A stretch of DNA of 64,000 nucleotides from NCBI GenBank assembly GCA_963824215.1, contig CAWGOE010000004.1, positions 496,001-560,000 of the forward strand, in the 5' to 3' direction. The notes beneath the pieces were generated by a model. It did no database searches, was not told where the DNA came from, and saw only the letters and a list, made by a program, of their open reading frames with translations. Both the position numbers and the translations under genes were made by a program. Shown one piece after another: positions 17,787 to 25,879 of the stretch; the first letter of the stretch is position 1, and every line of letters begins with the position of its first letter. The DNA comes from VRUE01 sp963824215 (lineage in GTDB: Bacteria; Actinomycetota; Thermoleophilia; Solirubrobacterales; 70-9).

Positions 17787-18371
17787 GTGGCCCGGCCGCT
17801 GACTATCGGGCTCACCGGTGGAATGGCGGCGGGGAAGTCTGAGGCGCTGGCTGCTTTTGGGCGGCTGGGGGCGGTGACGATCTCCAGTGATGCTGTTGTT
17901 CACGAGTTGCTCGAGACCGAGCCCTTGCTCTCGCGTTTGGTCGAGCGCTGGGGGGAGGACGTCGCGCCCGATGGGCGGGTCGACCGCAACAGGATCGGCT
18001 CGATTGTTTTCGCCGACCAGGATGAGCTGAAGTGGCTCGAGGGACAGATCCACCCGCTGGTCGGGGAACGGATCGGCGCTTGGCTGGCCTCGCTCCCCAA
18101 TGACGCCACTGTCGCGGTGGTCGAGGTCCCGCTGCTGTTCGAGTCGGGCATGGAGGGTGTCTTTGACACAACGCTGGCTGTGATCGCTTCCGATGAGCTG
18201 CGCCAAGCCCGGGCTGCAGAGCGCGGCCATGCGCTTGTCGACGAGCGTGAGGCGCGTCAGCTCGCACAGGCCGAAAAGGCGACCCGGGCCGAGCACGTGG
18301 TCGAGAACGACGGCAGCATCGAGGACCTGGAAGGGGAGCTGTCCGCTCTTGTCGAGAAGCTTGGACGATGA
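17787..18371 (+). CDS. coaE: Dephospho-CoA kinase
   Basis: 194-aa P-loop kinase catalysing the last step of CoA synthesis. The Walker A sequence is GLTGGMAAGKS (8-18), the DxD-like substrate motif is ISSDAVVHELL, and the LID/CoA-binding stretch includes VVEVPLLFESGM. The GTG start lies 8 nt after rpsA. Its stop overlaps the next start in an ATGA, so rpsA-coaE-slt probably form one transcript. It is near the usual 200 aa. Confidence 0.93.
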   Translation: MARPLTIGLTGGMAAGKSEALAAFGRLGAVTISSDAVVHELLETEPLLSRLVERWGEDVAPDGRVDRNRIGSIVFADQDELKWLEGQIHPLVGERIGAWLASLPNDATVAVVEVPLLFESGMEGVFDTTLAVIASDELRQARAAERGHALVDEREARQLAQAEKATRAEHVVENDGSIEDLEGELSALVEKLGR

Positions 18372-18949
18372 AGAGAAGGGCGCGCCGCCGCCGGCGCCTA
18401 TTCGCCGGCGGCGCGGCGGTGGCCGTGGGTCTGGCGGCGGGTCTGGCGTTGGGGGTGTTCGGAAAATTCGACGACGTGATCCAGGAGCTGACGCTGCCGC
18501 TGCGCCACGAGGACATCATCCGCCAGCAAGCCGAGGAAAAGAACGTCGACGCCGCACTGATCGCCGCCGTGATCTACGCCGAGTCGAAGTTCGACGACCG
18601 CACCTCAAGCGCTGGTGCGCGTGGGCTGATGCAGATCACGCCGCAGGCGGCGGCGGACATCGAGCGGCACAGCGGCGGCACGACCTTCGAGCTCGGCGAC
18701 CTCTCTGATCCGGAAATCAACATCCGCTATGGCACCTTTCTCCTGCGTGAACTCCTCGACCGCTACGACGGCGACGTGATCGCAGTGCTTGCCGCCTACA
18801 ACGCCGGCCCGACCAACGCTGAAAGGTGGGGGGGAAGCGAGCTGCGCATCGAGGGAATTCCCTTCCCCGAAACGCGCGCCTACGTCGAAGACGTGCTCGA
18901 TAAACAGCGCGCCTACCGCGAGAAATACGCGACGGAGCTGGGCTATTGA
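18368..18949 (+). CDS. Membrane-anchored lytic transglycosylase (SLT domain)
   Basis: 193-aa peptidoglycan lyase. A basic N-terminus (KRRARRRRR) and an Ala/Gly/Leu helix (11-31) give an uncleaved anchor or signal. The SLT domain spans about 50-185: catalytic Glu72 in AVIYAESKF, then the typical SSAGARGLMQITPQAA and VLAAYNAGPTNAERWGG motifs. Extracytoplasmic wall-turnover role. It is coupled to coaE by a 4-nt overlap and to the next MFS gene, an arrangement that may support cell-wall remodelling. Confidence 0.9.
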   Translation: MKRRARRRRRLFAGGAAVAVGLAAGLALGVFGKFDDVIQELTLPLRHEDIIRQQAEEKNVDAALIAAVIYAESKFDDRTSSAGARGLMQITPQAAADIERHSGGTTFELGDLSDPEINIRYGTFLLRELLDRYDGDVIAVLAAYNAGPTNAERWGGSELRIEGIPFPETRAYVEDVLDKQRAYREKYATELGY

Positions 18950-20313
18950 CCGCGCCACGCCCTCGTGTCGCGGCCCTTGCGATCGCCGTCGCCTTGGTTC
19001 TGGCCGACTCCTCGATCGTCGTCCTCGCCCTTCCCGAGATCTACCGCGAGCTCGACACCAGCGTCGCCGGGGTCACCTGGGTGCTCGTCTCCTTCAACCT
19101 GGTGATGGCCCTGGCTGCGGTCCCCGCCGCGCACCTCGCCCGTCGCATCGGGCCCGGTCGCGCCGCCGCTATCGGCCTTGCCGTCTTCGCCGGTGCCGGG
19201 CTCGCCTGCGGCCTGGCCGCCGAGCTGAGCACCCTGATTGCGGCCCGCTGTGTGCAGGCGCTCGGCGGAGCGATCGCGATCACCGCCGTGCTCGAGCTGC
19301 TGCCGGCGACGGTCGGCAGCGAGCGCCGCGCGGTTGCCATCTGGGCGGCCGCGGGCGCTACCGGCGCGGCCCTCGGCCCGGCAGTCGGCGGGGTGCTCAC
19401 CGAGCTCGTCTCCTGGCAGTCGATCTTCCTGATCCAGGCGCCGATAGCGATTGCCGTCGGCGTGCCGGTGCTCGCCGTCGCCCGGCACGAGGCGGCCACG
19501 GGAATCATCGCCACCGAGCTGCGGCGGACCGGTCGCCCGCACCTGCTCGCGAACTTGGCGCTGGCGATGACCTCGGCGGCGATCGCCGCCGCCCTCTTCT
19601 TGCTCGTGCTGCTCTTGATCGAGGGCTGGCGCCTGAGCCCGATCGGGGCGGCGATCGTCGTCTCGGTGATGCCGTTGGCGGCGCTGCTCGGTTCTCGGCT
19701 TGGCCCAACGGCGGGAAGCGAGCGCGCCCGCGCCGCAGCCGGGGCGATCTTGGTCGCCGGTGGCCTCGGGGGCCTAGCGCTGCTACCCGACGCGGAGGTG
19801 ATCCTCACCGTGCCGCCGCAGCTGCTTGTCGGCATCGGCCTCGCCCTGGTCCTCTCGGCCCTGACTGAGACGGCCCTGGCGGGACGGGCGCCGCAGGCGA
19901 TCCACGGCGGTTGGACGATCTCCTCCCGCCACGCCGGGGTCGCGATCGGCCTGATCGCGCTGACGCCGCTCTTCACCGCCGATATCGCCGAGCAGCGCCG
20001 CGATGCGATCGACGCCGGCACTGCCGTCGTGCTCGACTCACGCGTAGAACCGTTGCTGAAGCTCGAGTTGGCCCAGCGGATCGAGGACAGGCTTGAAGGC
20101 GAGCGGGGCAAAGTACCGACGATCGGTCCTGTCTTCGAGCCGCTGCCGAGCGATCCGGATGACCGTGCAGATGTGATCGTCCTGCGCGAAGAACTCCAGG
20201 ACCAGCTCGATCGCGGCGCCACCCACGCCTTCAGTCCCTCGTTTGGCCTCGGCGCCCTGATCGGCCTGCTGGCCCTAGTCCCGATCGGCCTGGCCCGGAG
20301 GGTTGATCTGTGA
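18946..20313 (+). CDS. MFS permease (DHA2-like) with a large C-terminal extracytoplasmic loop
   Basis: 455-aa major-facilitator protein with about 12-14 predicted membrane segments. Start TTG 18946 overlaps the transglycosylase stop. N-terminal TM1 carries the drug/H+ antiporter motif LADSSIVVLALPEI, and motif A resembles LARRIGPGRAAAIG. Between the last two helices lies a hydrophilic domain of about 85 residues (AEQRRDAIDAG...EDRLEGERGKVPTIGPVF...LREELQDQLDRGATHAF). A similar insert occurs in some actinobacterial MFS proteins. The substrate is unknown; cotranscription with the next gene (GTGA overlap) suggests they act together. Confidence 0.85.
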   Translation: MTAPRPRVAALAIAVALVLADSSIVVLALPEIYRELDTSVAGVTWVLVSFNLVMALAAVPAAHLARRIGPGRAAAIGLAVFAGAGLACGLAAELSTLIAARCVQALGGAIAITAVLELLPATVGSERRAVAIWAAAGATGAALGPAVGGVLTELVSWQSIFLIQAPIAIAVGVPVLAVARHEAATGIIATELRRTGRPHLLANLALAMTSAAIAAALFLLVLLLIEGWRLSPIGAAIVVSVMPLAALLGSRLGPTAGSERARAAAGAILVAGGLGGLALLPDAEVILTVPPQLLVGIGLALVLSALTETALAGRAPQAIHGGWTISSRHAGVAIGLIALTPLFTADIAEQRRDAIDAGTAVVLDSRVEPLLKLELAQRIEDRLEGERGKVPTIGPVFEPLPSDPDDRADVIVLREELQDQLDRGATHAFSPSFGLGALIGLLALVPIGLARRVDL

Positions 20314-20834
20314 ATTTGGCGGCGCGCGGAAACATGCTCGTTGGCGTCGCCGTCGTCGCTTCGCTGGCGCTGGTCCTCTCCTATCTCGCCGCGGGGGGAT
20401 CGTCCTATGCACCCGCCAAGCCGCAGGATCCCTGTCAGGACCGGCCCTGGCGCGATCCCGAAGGCCTGCAGCAGATCGCCGAGCAGTTCTCGCTCTCGGC
20501 CCTCGACGGAGCGGCCTGCGAGCTCGGTGTCAGCCGCGAGACCCTCGCCCGGGCTCTAGCCACGCCGGAGTCACGCGAGCGCTTCGCCGAGCGCTATGAC
20601 ATCAGTGACGCCGAGCTGGCGCGTGCGATCCGCGCCGGCTTGCTGCGCGCGATCGACGACGCCGAACGCGCCGGCGCGATCAACCCGCTGCTTGGCGCCC
20701 CGCTACGAGCTGCCGTGCGTCAGATTCCGATCGACCAGGCGATCGAACTGATCCAAGACGCCCGCTCGCTACTGGACAATCTGGAAACTTTCCTCGGGCC
20801 TGCCCAGGGCCTGCTGGAACGCTTCTTTCCCTAA
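20310..20834 (+). CDS. Membrane-anchored protein of unknown function
   Basis: 174-aa protein starting with GTG in a GTGA overlap with the MFS stop. An N-terminal helix (about 9-28) is followed by an extracytoplasmic, mostly alpha-helical region. One segment, FSLSALDGAACELGVSRETLARALATPESRERFAERYDISDAELARAIRAGL, resembles paired helix-turn-helix units but lies outside the membrane by topology. No family is recognised. The coupling implies a partner or accessory protein of the MFS permease. Confidence 0.7.
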   Translation: MNLAARGNMLVGVAVVASLALVLSYLAAGGSSYAPAKPQDPCQDRPWRDPEGLQQIAEQFSLSALDGAACELGVSRETLARALATPESRERFAERYDISDAELARAIRAGLLRAIDDAERAGAINPLLGAPLRAAVRQIPIDQAIELIQDARSLLDNLETFLGPAQGLLERFFP

Positions 20835-20837
20835 CGC

Positions 20838-21086
20838 TTACTTCTTGAACTGGAATTTCTGGGATTTGACGTTCCAGGAAATCCCGGTGCAGAGTTCTTC
20901 CGGCGTCACGCCGAGAGCGCTGGAAAGCTTGATGATCGTGCCCAGCCGCGGCTCGCGGCCGCCGCGCTCCAGCAGTGAGATCTCAGTGCGGTGCAGGTCG
21001 CAGCGAAAACCGAGCTCCTCCTGGGAGAGTTCGGCTTTTTGCCGGGCTTTGCGCAGGCTGACTGCGAATCGGTCGCGTGGTTTCAT
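20838..21086 (-). CDS. XRE/Cro-type HTH regulator
   Basis: 82-aa DNA-binding protein consisting almost only of a Cro/C1 helix-turn-helix. RFAVSLRKARQKAELSQEELGFRCDLHRTEISLLERGGREPRLGTIIKLSSALGVTPEELC is a full XRE domain. The tail (ISWNVKSQKFQFKK) is short and polar. AT content is higher than in neighbouring genes (several AAA/AAG codons), which hints at recent acquisition. It converges with the preceding MFS operon and lies downstream of the DoxX gene. Targets are unknown. Confidence 0.88.
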   Translation of the reverse strand: MKPRDRFAVSLRKARQKAELSQEELGFRCDLHRTEISLLERGGREPRLGTIIKLSSALGVTPEELCTGISWNVKSQKFQFKK

Positions 21087-21171
21087 GGACAGGATTCTCT
21101 GTGCTTGACGACAGGTGTACTACAGACAGCACGCCTCAAAATGGAACTGGTGCGTTTATCCTACTTGGGCG

Positions 21172-21540
21172 TCAACTGCGGGTGGCCCGCCAGACCCAAA
21201 GCATCGCTAGCGGCTGCAGGGGTAGGCGCGCCCACAGCGCCCAGCGGGGGATCCGATTCAGGTCGAGTCCGCGCACCTGCTCCGGATTAAGCGCCATATG
21301 GATGTTGGCCGGGAAGACGGCGAACAGCAGGCAGAGCAGCCACCAGCGGGCGAAGCGACGAGTTCGGGCCGGCAGGACGGCAGCCCCGCCGGCAATCTCG
21401 GCGATACCGCTGACGATCACCGCCTCGCGGTGAGCCGGCAGGGAGGGCGGCATGATCGCCTCAAAGCTACGCGGGATGACGAAGTGCATCGTCCCCATGA
21501 AGCCAAAGAAGCCAGCCAGGGCTTTCTGCGAGCGGGTCAC
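21172..21540 (-). CDS. DoxX-family membrane protein
   Basis: 122-aa protein with four predicted transmembrane helices. The segment MHFVIPRSFEAIMPPSLPAHREAVIVSGIAEIAGGAAVLPARTRRFARWWLLCLLFAVFPANIHMA matches the DoxX family pattern of a helix, an acidic GxxEIxGGxxLL motif and an NIHMA-type helix. The role of the family (redox/thiosulfate:quinone-linked or general membrane protein) is not settled. It is divergent from uvrB across a 73-nt gap containing an inverted repeat. Confidence 0.8.
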   Translation of the reverse strand: MTRSQKALAGFFGFMGTMHFVIPRSFEAIMPPSLPAHREAVIVSGIAEIAGGAAVLPARTRRFARWWLLCLLFAVFPANIHMALNPEQVRGLDLNRIPRWALWARLPLQPLAMLWVWRATRS

Positions 21541-21560
21541 GCCCGGCCAGGCTACCGCCC

Positions 21561-21598
21561 TGGCGACTTAGCCCCCTGTATAGGACGGTAAGTCGCCA
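21561..21598. promoter_or_regulatory. Inverted repeat between DoxX and uvrB genes
   Basis: A perfect 10-bp inverted repeat, TGGCGACTTA (21561-21570) and TAAGTCGCCA (21589-21598), with an 18-nt loop holding TGTATAGGA, which could be a -10 element. It lies 15 nt upstream of the uvrB start and 20 nt before the DoxX start, so it could be an operator or a leader hairpin acting on either gene. It does not match the actinobacterial LexA box. Confidence 0.5.
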
Positions 21599-21613
21599 CG
21601 CTAAGGTCACCCG

Positions 21614-23611
21614 ATGCCGGATTTCAAGCTCAACCCCGCCTATACGCCGACGGCCGATCAACCGAAAGCAGTCGCCGGGCTGGCCGAGGGGCTGGAAGGC
21701 GGCGAGCGCTTCCAGACGCTGCTGGGGGCGACCGGCACCGGCAAGACCTTCACCATGGCGGCGACGATCGCGGCGGTGCAGCGGCCCAGCCTGGTGATCG
21801 CCCACAACAAGACGCTTGCCGCGCAGCTCTGCAACGAGTTCCGCGAGTTCTTCCCCGAGAACGTGGTCGAGTACTTCGTCTCCTACTACGACTACTACCA
21901 GCCCGAGGCCTACGTCCCCGCCCAGGACCTCTACATCGAGAAGGACTCCTCGATCAACGACGAGATCGATCGCCTCCGCCACGCCGCTACCGCGGCCCTC
22001 TTTGCCCGCCGCGACGTGATCATCGTCGCCTCGGTCTCCTGCATCTACGGAATCGGCTCGCCCCAGGTCTACAACGAAAAAATGCAGCTCTTCAAAGTCG
22101 GCGAGCAGCTCGACCGCGACGAGGTGCTGCGCAAGCTGGTCAAAATGCAATACCAGCGCAACGACGCCGTGCTCGGCCGCGGCGCCTTCCGGGTACGCGG
22201 CGAGGTGCTCGAGATCATGCCCTCCTACGCCGAGTCGGCCTACCGGATCTCGCTGTTCGGCGAGGAGATCGAGGGGATCCAGCACTTCGATCCGCTGACC
22301 GGCGAGATCCTCGACACGATCGACCACGTCTCGGTCTGGCCGGCGTCGCACTACGTGACCCGCGACGAGACCCTTGACCGCGCCGTCGAGGAGATCCGTC
22401 ACGAACTGAACTCGCGCACGGCGGAGCTCGAGGACGAAGGCAAGCAGCTCGAGGCCCACCGTCTGCGCCAGCGGACCGCCTATGACCTGGAGATGCTGAA
22501 AGAGCTCGGCTTCACCTCGGGGATCGAGAACTACTCGCGCATCCTCGACGGCCGCCCGCCGGGCAGCCCGCCGCACACCCTGATCGACTACTTCCCCGAC
22601 GACTTCGTCGCCTTCGTCGACGAGTCCCACCAGACGATCCCCCAGATCGGCGGCATGTACGAGGGGGACAGATCGCGCAAGACGACCCTAATCGACTACG
22701 GCTTCCGGCTGCCCTCGGCGATCGACAACCGTCCGCTCAAGTTCGACGAGTTCCTCGACCGGGTCGACCAGCTGGTGATGGTCTCAGCGACGCCGGGCCC
22801 TTTCGAGCGGACCGAAGCGACCCGTACGGTCGAGCAGATCGTCCGCCCAACCGGGATCATCGACCCCGAGATCGACGTACGGGAGACGAAGAACCAGATC
22901 GACGATCTGATGAACGAGATCAAGCTCCGCGCCGACGCCAGCGAGCGGGTTTTGGTCACGACCCTGACCAAGAAGATGGCCGAGGACCTGACCAACTACC
23001 TGCTCGAGTACGGGATCAAGGTTCGCTACCTGCATTCGGAGGTCGACACTCTGGAACGGATCCAGATCGTGCGCGAGCTGCGCCTCGGCGAGTACGACGT
23101 ACTCGTCGGCGTCAATCTTCTGCGCGAGGGTCTCGATCTGCCGGAGGTCTCGCTGGTCGCGATCCTCGACGCCGACAAGGAGGGCTTCCTGCGCGGCGAG
23201 ACCAGCCTCGTGCAGACGATCGGCCGCGCCGCCCGCAACGTCAACGGGCGGGTGCTGATGTACGCCGACAAGGAGACCGACGCGATGCGCGCGGCGATGA
23301 GCGAGACCGACCGCCGCCGCGCGATCCAGCTCGCTTACAACAAGGAGCACGGGATCACGCCGGAGACGGTGCGAAAGGGCATCTCCGAGATGGCCGAGTT
23401 CCTGGCGATGGAGGACCGGGCGCCGAAACGCCGCCGGCGCAAGGTGGGCGGCGATTTCGCCACGCCGGAGGAGCTCGAGCGCACGATCGTCACGCTCGAG
23501 GAGGAGATGCTGGCGGCGGCCGACGACCTGCGCTTCGAGGAGGCCGGCCGCCTCCGCGATGAGCTAAAGGAGCTACGCAGGGATTTGGACGGCCTGACTG
23601 CGGGCGCCTGA
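21614..23611 (+). CDS. uvrB: UvrABC excinuclease subunit B
   Basis: 665-aa nucleotide-excision-repair helicase. Walker A is GATGTGKTF (38-46), the damage-probing beta-hairpin is YYDYYQPEAYVP (about 93-104), and conserved helicase motifs include DESHQTIPQ, MVSATPGPFE and QTIGRAARN. A C-terminal UVR domain (TIVTLEEEMLAAADDLRFEEAGRLRDELKELR) binds UvrC. The last eight or nine codons (DLDGLTAGA, stop) lie inside the left arm of palindromic element E1, so the very C-terminus seems element-derived or element-copied. Confidence 0.97.
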   Translation: MPDFKLNPAYTPTADQPKAVAGLAEGLEGGERFQTLLGATGTGKTFTMAATIAAVQRPSLVIAHNKTLAAQLCNEFREFFPENVVEYFVSYYDYYQPEAYVPAQDLYIEKDSSINDEIDRLRHAATAALFARRDVIIVASVSCIYGIGSPQVYNEKMQLFKVGEQLDRDEVLRKLVKMQYQRNDAVLGRGAFRVRGEVLEIMPSYAESAYRISLFGEEIEGIQHFDPLTGEILDTIDHVSVWPASHYVTRDETLDRAVEEIRHELNSRTAELEDEGKQLEAHRLRQRTAYDLEMLKELGFTSGIENYSRILDGRPPGSPPHTLIDYFPDDFVAFVDESHQTIPQIGGMYEGDRSRKTTLIDYGFRLPSAIDNRPLKFDEFLDRVDQLVMVSATPGPFERTEATRTVEQIVRPTGIIDPEIDVRETKNQIDDLMNEIKLRADASERVLVTTLTKKMAEDLTNYLLEYGIKVRYLHSEVDTLERIQIVRELRLGEYDVLVGVNLLREGLDLPEVSLVAILDADKEGFLRGETSLVQTIGRAARNVNGRVLMYADKETDAMRAAMSETDRRRAIQLAYNKEHGITPETVRKGISEMAEFLAMEDRAPKRRRRKVGGDFATPEELERTIVTLEEEMLAAADDLRFEEAGRLRDELKELRRDLDGLTAGA

Positions 23612-23709
23612 CCGGCGCATCTCGGCGTCCTCGCTCGGTCATGTGCAGAAGCACACTCCCTCGCTCGTCCTTGACCTGCTTGGTCAGGACACCCGCAGTC
23701 AGGCCGTCC
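23587..23709 (-). repeat. Family E palindromic element, copy E1
   Basis: Outer arms 23587-23613 and 23682-23709 pair over 18 perfect bp plus 7 bp after a small bulge. The minus-strand core shares ACCAAGCAG-TCAAGGACG, a GTGTGCTTCTGCACA mini-hairpin, a GACCGAG block and GATGCGCC with the copy at 61210-61344. The left arm contains the uvrB stop codon (23609-23611). The gene on the other side is convergent and ends at 23723. No T-tract follows. Confidence 0.8.
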
Positions 23710-23722
23710 CGGAAGGAATCGC

Positions 23723-24100
23723 TCAGGCCAGCACCTTCGCCGCCTTGGCGCTGTCGGCGTAGAACTCGCCGCGGACGATTTGGCCGTTCTCGAACTTCAT
23801 CAGGTGGGCGAACGGTGCCTCGAAGCTGCCCGCGTCGTTGCCCGCGCGTTGGGTGCCCTTCACGACCACCCACTCACCCGCATCGATGAACTCCTCTGCC
23901 TCGACGCTGAACGACGACCAGTAGTTGGGGATCTGGGCGAAGTTGCCAAGGATCGCCTCACGGCCTTGCGTTTCGCCCCCGAGTGGGAGCTCGTCCGAGG
24001 TGAGCCAGGTCCCGTTCTCGCTCAGCAACGCGCTCAGCGTCTCCATGTCGCCGCGGCCAAAGGCCTCATAGGCGGATCGGGCGGTGTCGACGTTCGACAT
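23723..24100 (-). CDS. SnoaL/NTF2-like protein
   Basis: 125-aa cone-fold protein: MSNVDTARSAYEAFGRGDMETLSALLSENGTWLTSD at the N-terminus and a curved beta-sheet part (EEFIDAGEWVVVKGTQRAGNDAGSFEAPFAHLMKFENGQIVRGEFYADSAKA). It belongs to the SnoaL-like/NTF2 superfamily, whose members are small ketosteroid-isomerase-like enzymes or ligand binders. The specific substrate is unknown. A strong AAGGAGG lies 5 nt before the ATG. Confidence 0.87.
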   Translation of the reverse strand: MSNVDTARSAYEAFGRGDMETLSALLSENGTWLTSDELPLGGETQGREAILGNFAQIPNYWSSFSVEAEEFIDAGEWVVVKGTQRAGNDAGSFEAPFAHLMKFENGQIVRGEFYADSAKAAKVLA

Positions 24101-24511
24101 GTTCCTCCTTCGGTGGAAATTCCCCGCCCATCTAGACCGTACGCCGATGGGCGCTGATCCGCATCCGGGAATCGCCGCAAATTAACCATCGATACATGGC
24201 GATCGACGCGACCGAGGCGATCTCTGGGTCGCTGGTCTTGACCGCCGGACCCCGGCCATGCAGCGACCGGGCGCCCGGCTTGATGCTTGGCTGCGGGTCA
24301 GCCGAGCTTCGTCACTGAAACGACGGGCAGAGCCGGCTGAGTGGTTGCGAGCCTCATCTCCTCACCTCCTCCCGATGGCTAAACATCTTGGTACGCAAGA
24401 GGAGACACGTTTCGGCGCCACTTCAGTTCCCTTGTGGTGGGCGCTTGCCCGCGATGGGGCAGCATCGCTCGCTCATACAGGGCCGACCGGCGACGTGACG
24501 AAGATTGGACG
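24101..24511. other. 411-nt gap upstream of murD
   Basis: No known gene family or riboswitch is recognised. Two short possible ORFs are present. ATG 24196 to TGA 24318 (40 codons) has mostly G/C third positions. ATG 24375 to TGA 24515 (46 codons, MAKHLGTQEETRFGATSV...) overlaps the murD ATG in an ATGA, the coupling seen throughout this operon. Neither has a clear Shine-Dalgarno. A small hairpin (TCGCTG/CAGCGA) lies at about 24229-24266. The promoter of the mur/fts run is expected here. Confidence 0.35.
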
Positions 24512-25879
24512 ATGAGCGCCCGGCCGCCCCGCAAGCCTCGCCCGCCACTGCCCGCGGGGCCGTTCCTCGTCGTTGGCTTGGCCCGCTCGGGGATCGCCGC
24601 GGCGCGGATGCTCGCGGCGCAGGGAGAGGTCGTGCGAGGGGTCGATTCCGGACGTCCCGAGGCCGCGGCAGGGCTTGGCGCTGATGGCGTCGAAGTTGTC
24701 CTGGATACGGATGGACTGGCGCAGCTGAATGGAATGCGGACCCTCGTCAAGAGCCCGGGCGTGCCCCGCGAGGCGCCGGTGATCGCTGCCGCGCTGGAGC
24801 GGGGCATCGATGTGGTCGGTGAGCTCGAGCTCGCCTGGCGGGCGGTTCCCAATCGCACCCTTGCCGTTACCGGCACCAACGGCAAGACGACGACCGTCGA
24901 GCTGCTCGGCCACATCTACCGTGCCGCCGGCGAGCCGGTTGCCGTGGCCGGCAACGTCGGCACGCCGCTCTCCTCGTTTGCCGGTGCGATCGACGCCGAT
25001 GCCACCGTCGTCTGCGAGGCCTCCAGCTTCCAGCTAGAGGACACCATCGCCTTCGCTCCCGAGTGCGCCGTCTTCCTCAACCTTGCGCCCGACCATCTCG
25101 ACCGTCATGCCGACCTCGATTCCTATCTAGCGGCAAAGCTGCGCATCTTCGCCAACCAGGGCAACGACGACGTTGCGATCTACAACGGCGACGATCCCGC
25201 CCTGGCCGGGACCGATCTCGGCGGCTGCGCCCGCCGCGTCGCTTTCTGCCGCGGCGCCGCCCCCGAGTGCGAGGTGGCGCTTGCCGAGGGAACGATCTTC
25301 TACGACGGCGAGCCGCTGCTCGCGACTGAGGAGCTCGGGCTCTTCGGCGAGCACAACGTCGCCAACGCGCTTGCCGCCGCGAGCGCGGCGCTGGCGATGG
25401 GCCTCGACCCCGGCGCCGTGCGCGAGGGTCTGCGCAGCTTCGCCGGCGTTCCCCATCGGCTGGAGCTGGTCGCCGAGAGCGGCAGCGTCCGCTTCGTCAA
25501 CGACTCGAAGGCGACCAACGTTGCCTCTGCCGTCGTCGGCATCGGCGCTTTCGAGGGAGGCGTTCATGCGATCCTCGGCGGCAGCGAGAAGGGCGAGGAT
25601 TTCGCGCCGCTGCTCGATGTCGTGCGCGAGCGCTGCGTTGCCTGCTACCTGATCGGCGCTAGCGCCGATCGCCTCGCGACCGCGCTCGCTCCGCTCCTCG
25701 CGGAGGGCGTCGAGCTGCACCGCTGCGAGGATCTTGACGACGCTGTGCGGCGCGCTGCCTCCACGGCGACGCCGGGAGAGGTCGTCTTGCTCTCGCCCGC
25801 CTGCGCCAGCTTCGACGCCTTCGAGAGCTTCGAACGGCGCGGCGATCGCTTTCGCGAGATCATCAGGGAGCTGGCGTGA
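24512..25879 (+). CDS. murD: UDP-N-acetylmuramoylalanine-D-glutamate ligase
   Basis: 455-aa Mur ligase adding D-Glu to UDP-MurNAc-L-Ala. The N-terminal Rossmann part has VVGLARSGIAAARML, the ATP-binding P-loop VTGTNGKTT is at 119-127, and LNLAPDHLDRH and FVNDSKATN are family hallmarks. The first gene of a tight cluster, it overlaps ftsW in GTGA. In many actinobacteria mraY and murF precede murD; here uvrB and a small gene do. Confidence 0.96.
   Translation: MSARPPRKPRPPLPAGPFLVVGLARSGIAAARMLAAQGEVVRGVDSGRPEAAAGLGADGVEVVLDTDGLAQLNGMRTLVKSPGVPREAPVIAAALERGIDVVGELELAWRAVPNRTLAVTGTNGKTTTVELLGHIYRAAGEPVAVAGNVGTPLSSFAGAIDADATVVCEASSFQLEDTIAFAPECAVFLNLAPDHLDRHADLDSYLAAKLRIFANQGNDDVAIYNGDDPALAGTDLGGCARRVAFCRGAAPECEVALAEGTIFYDGEPLLATEELGLFGEHNVANALAAASAALAMGLDPGAVREGLRSFAGVPHRLELVAESGSVRFVNDSKATNVASAVVGIGAFEGGVHAILGGSEKGEDFAPLLDVVRERCVACYLIGASADRLATALAPLLAEGVELHRCEDLDDAVRRAASTATPGEVVLLSPACASFDAFESFERRGDRFREIIRELA

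Noticed and set aside
24330..24440. tRNA-like stretch (CGGCTGAGTGGTTGCGAGCC) upstream of murD.
   Set aside because: No T-arm GTTCGAxxC, acceptor pairing or anticodon arm could be found.
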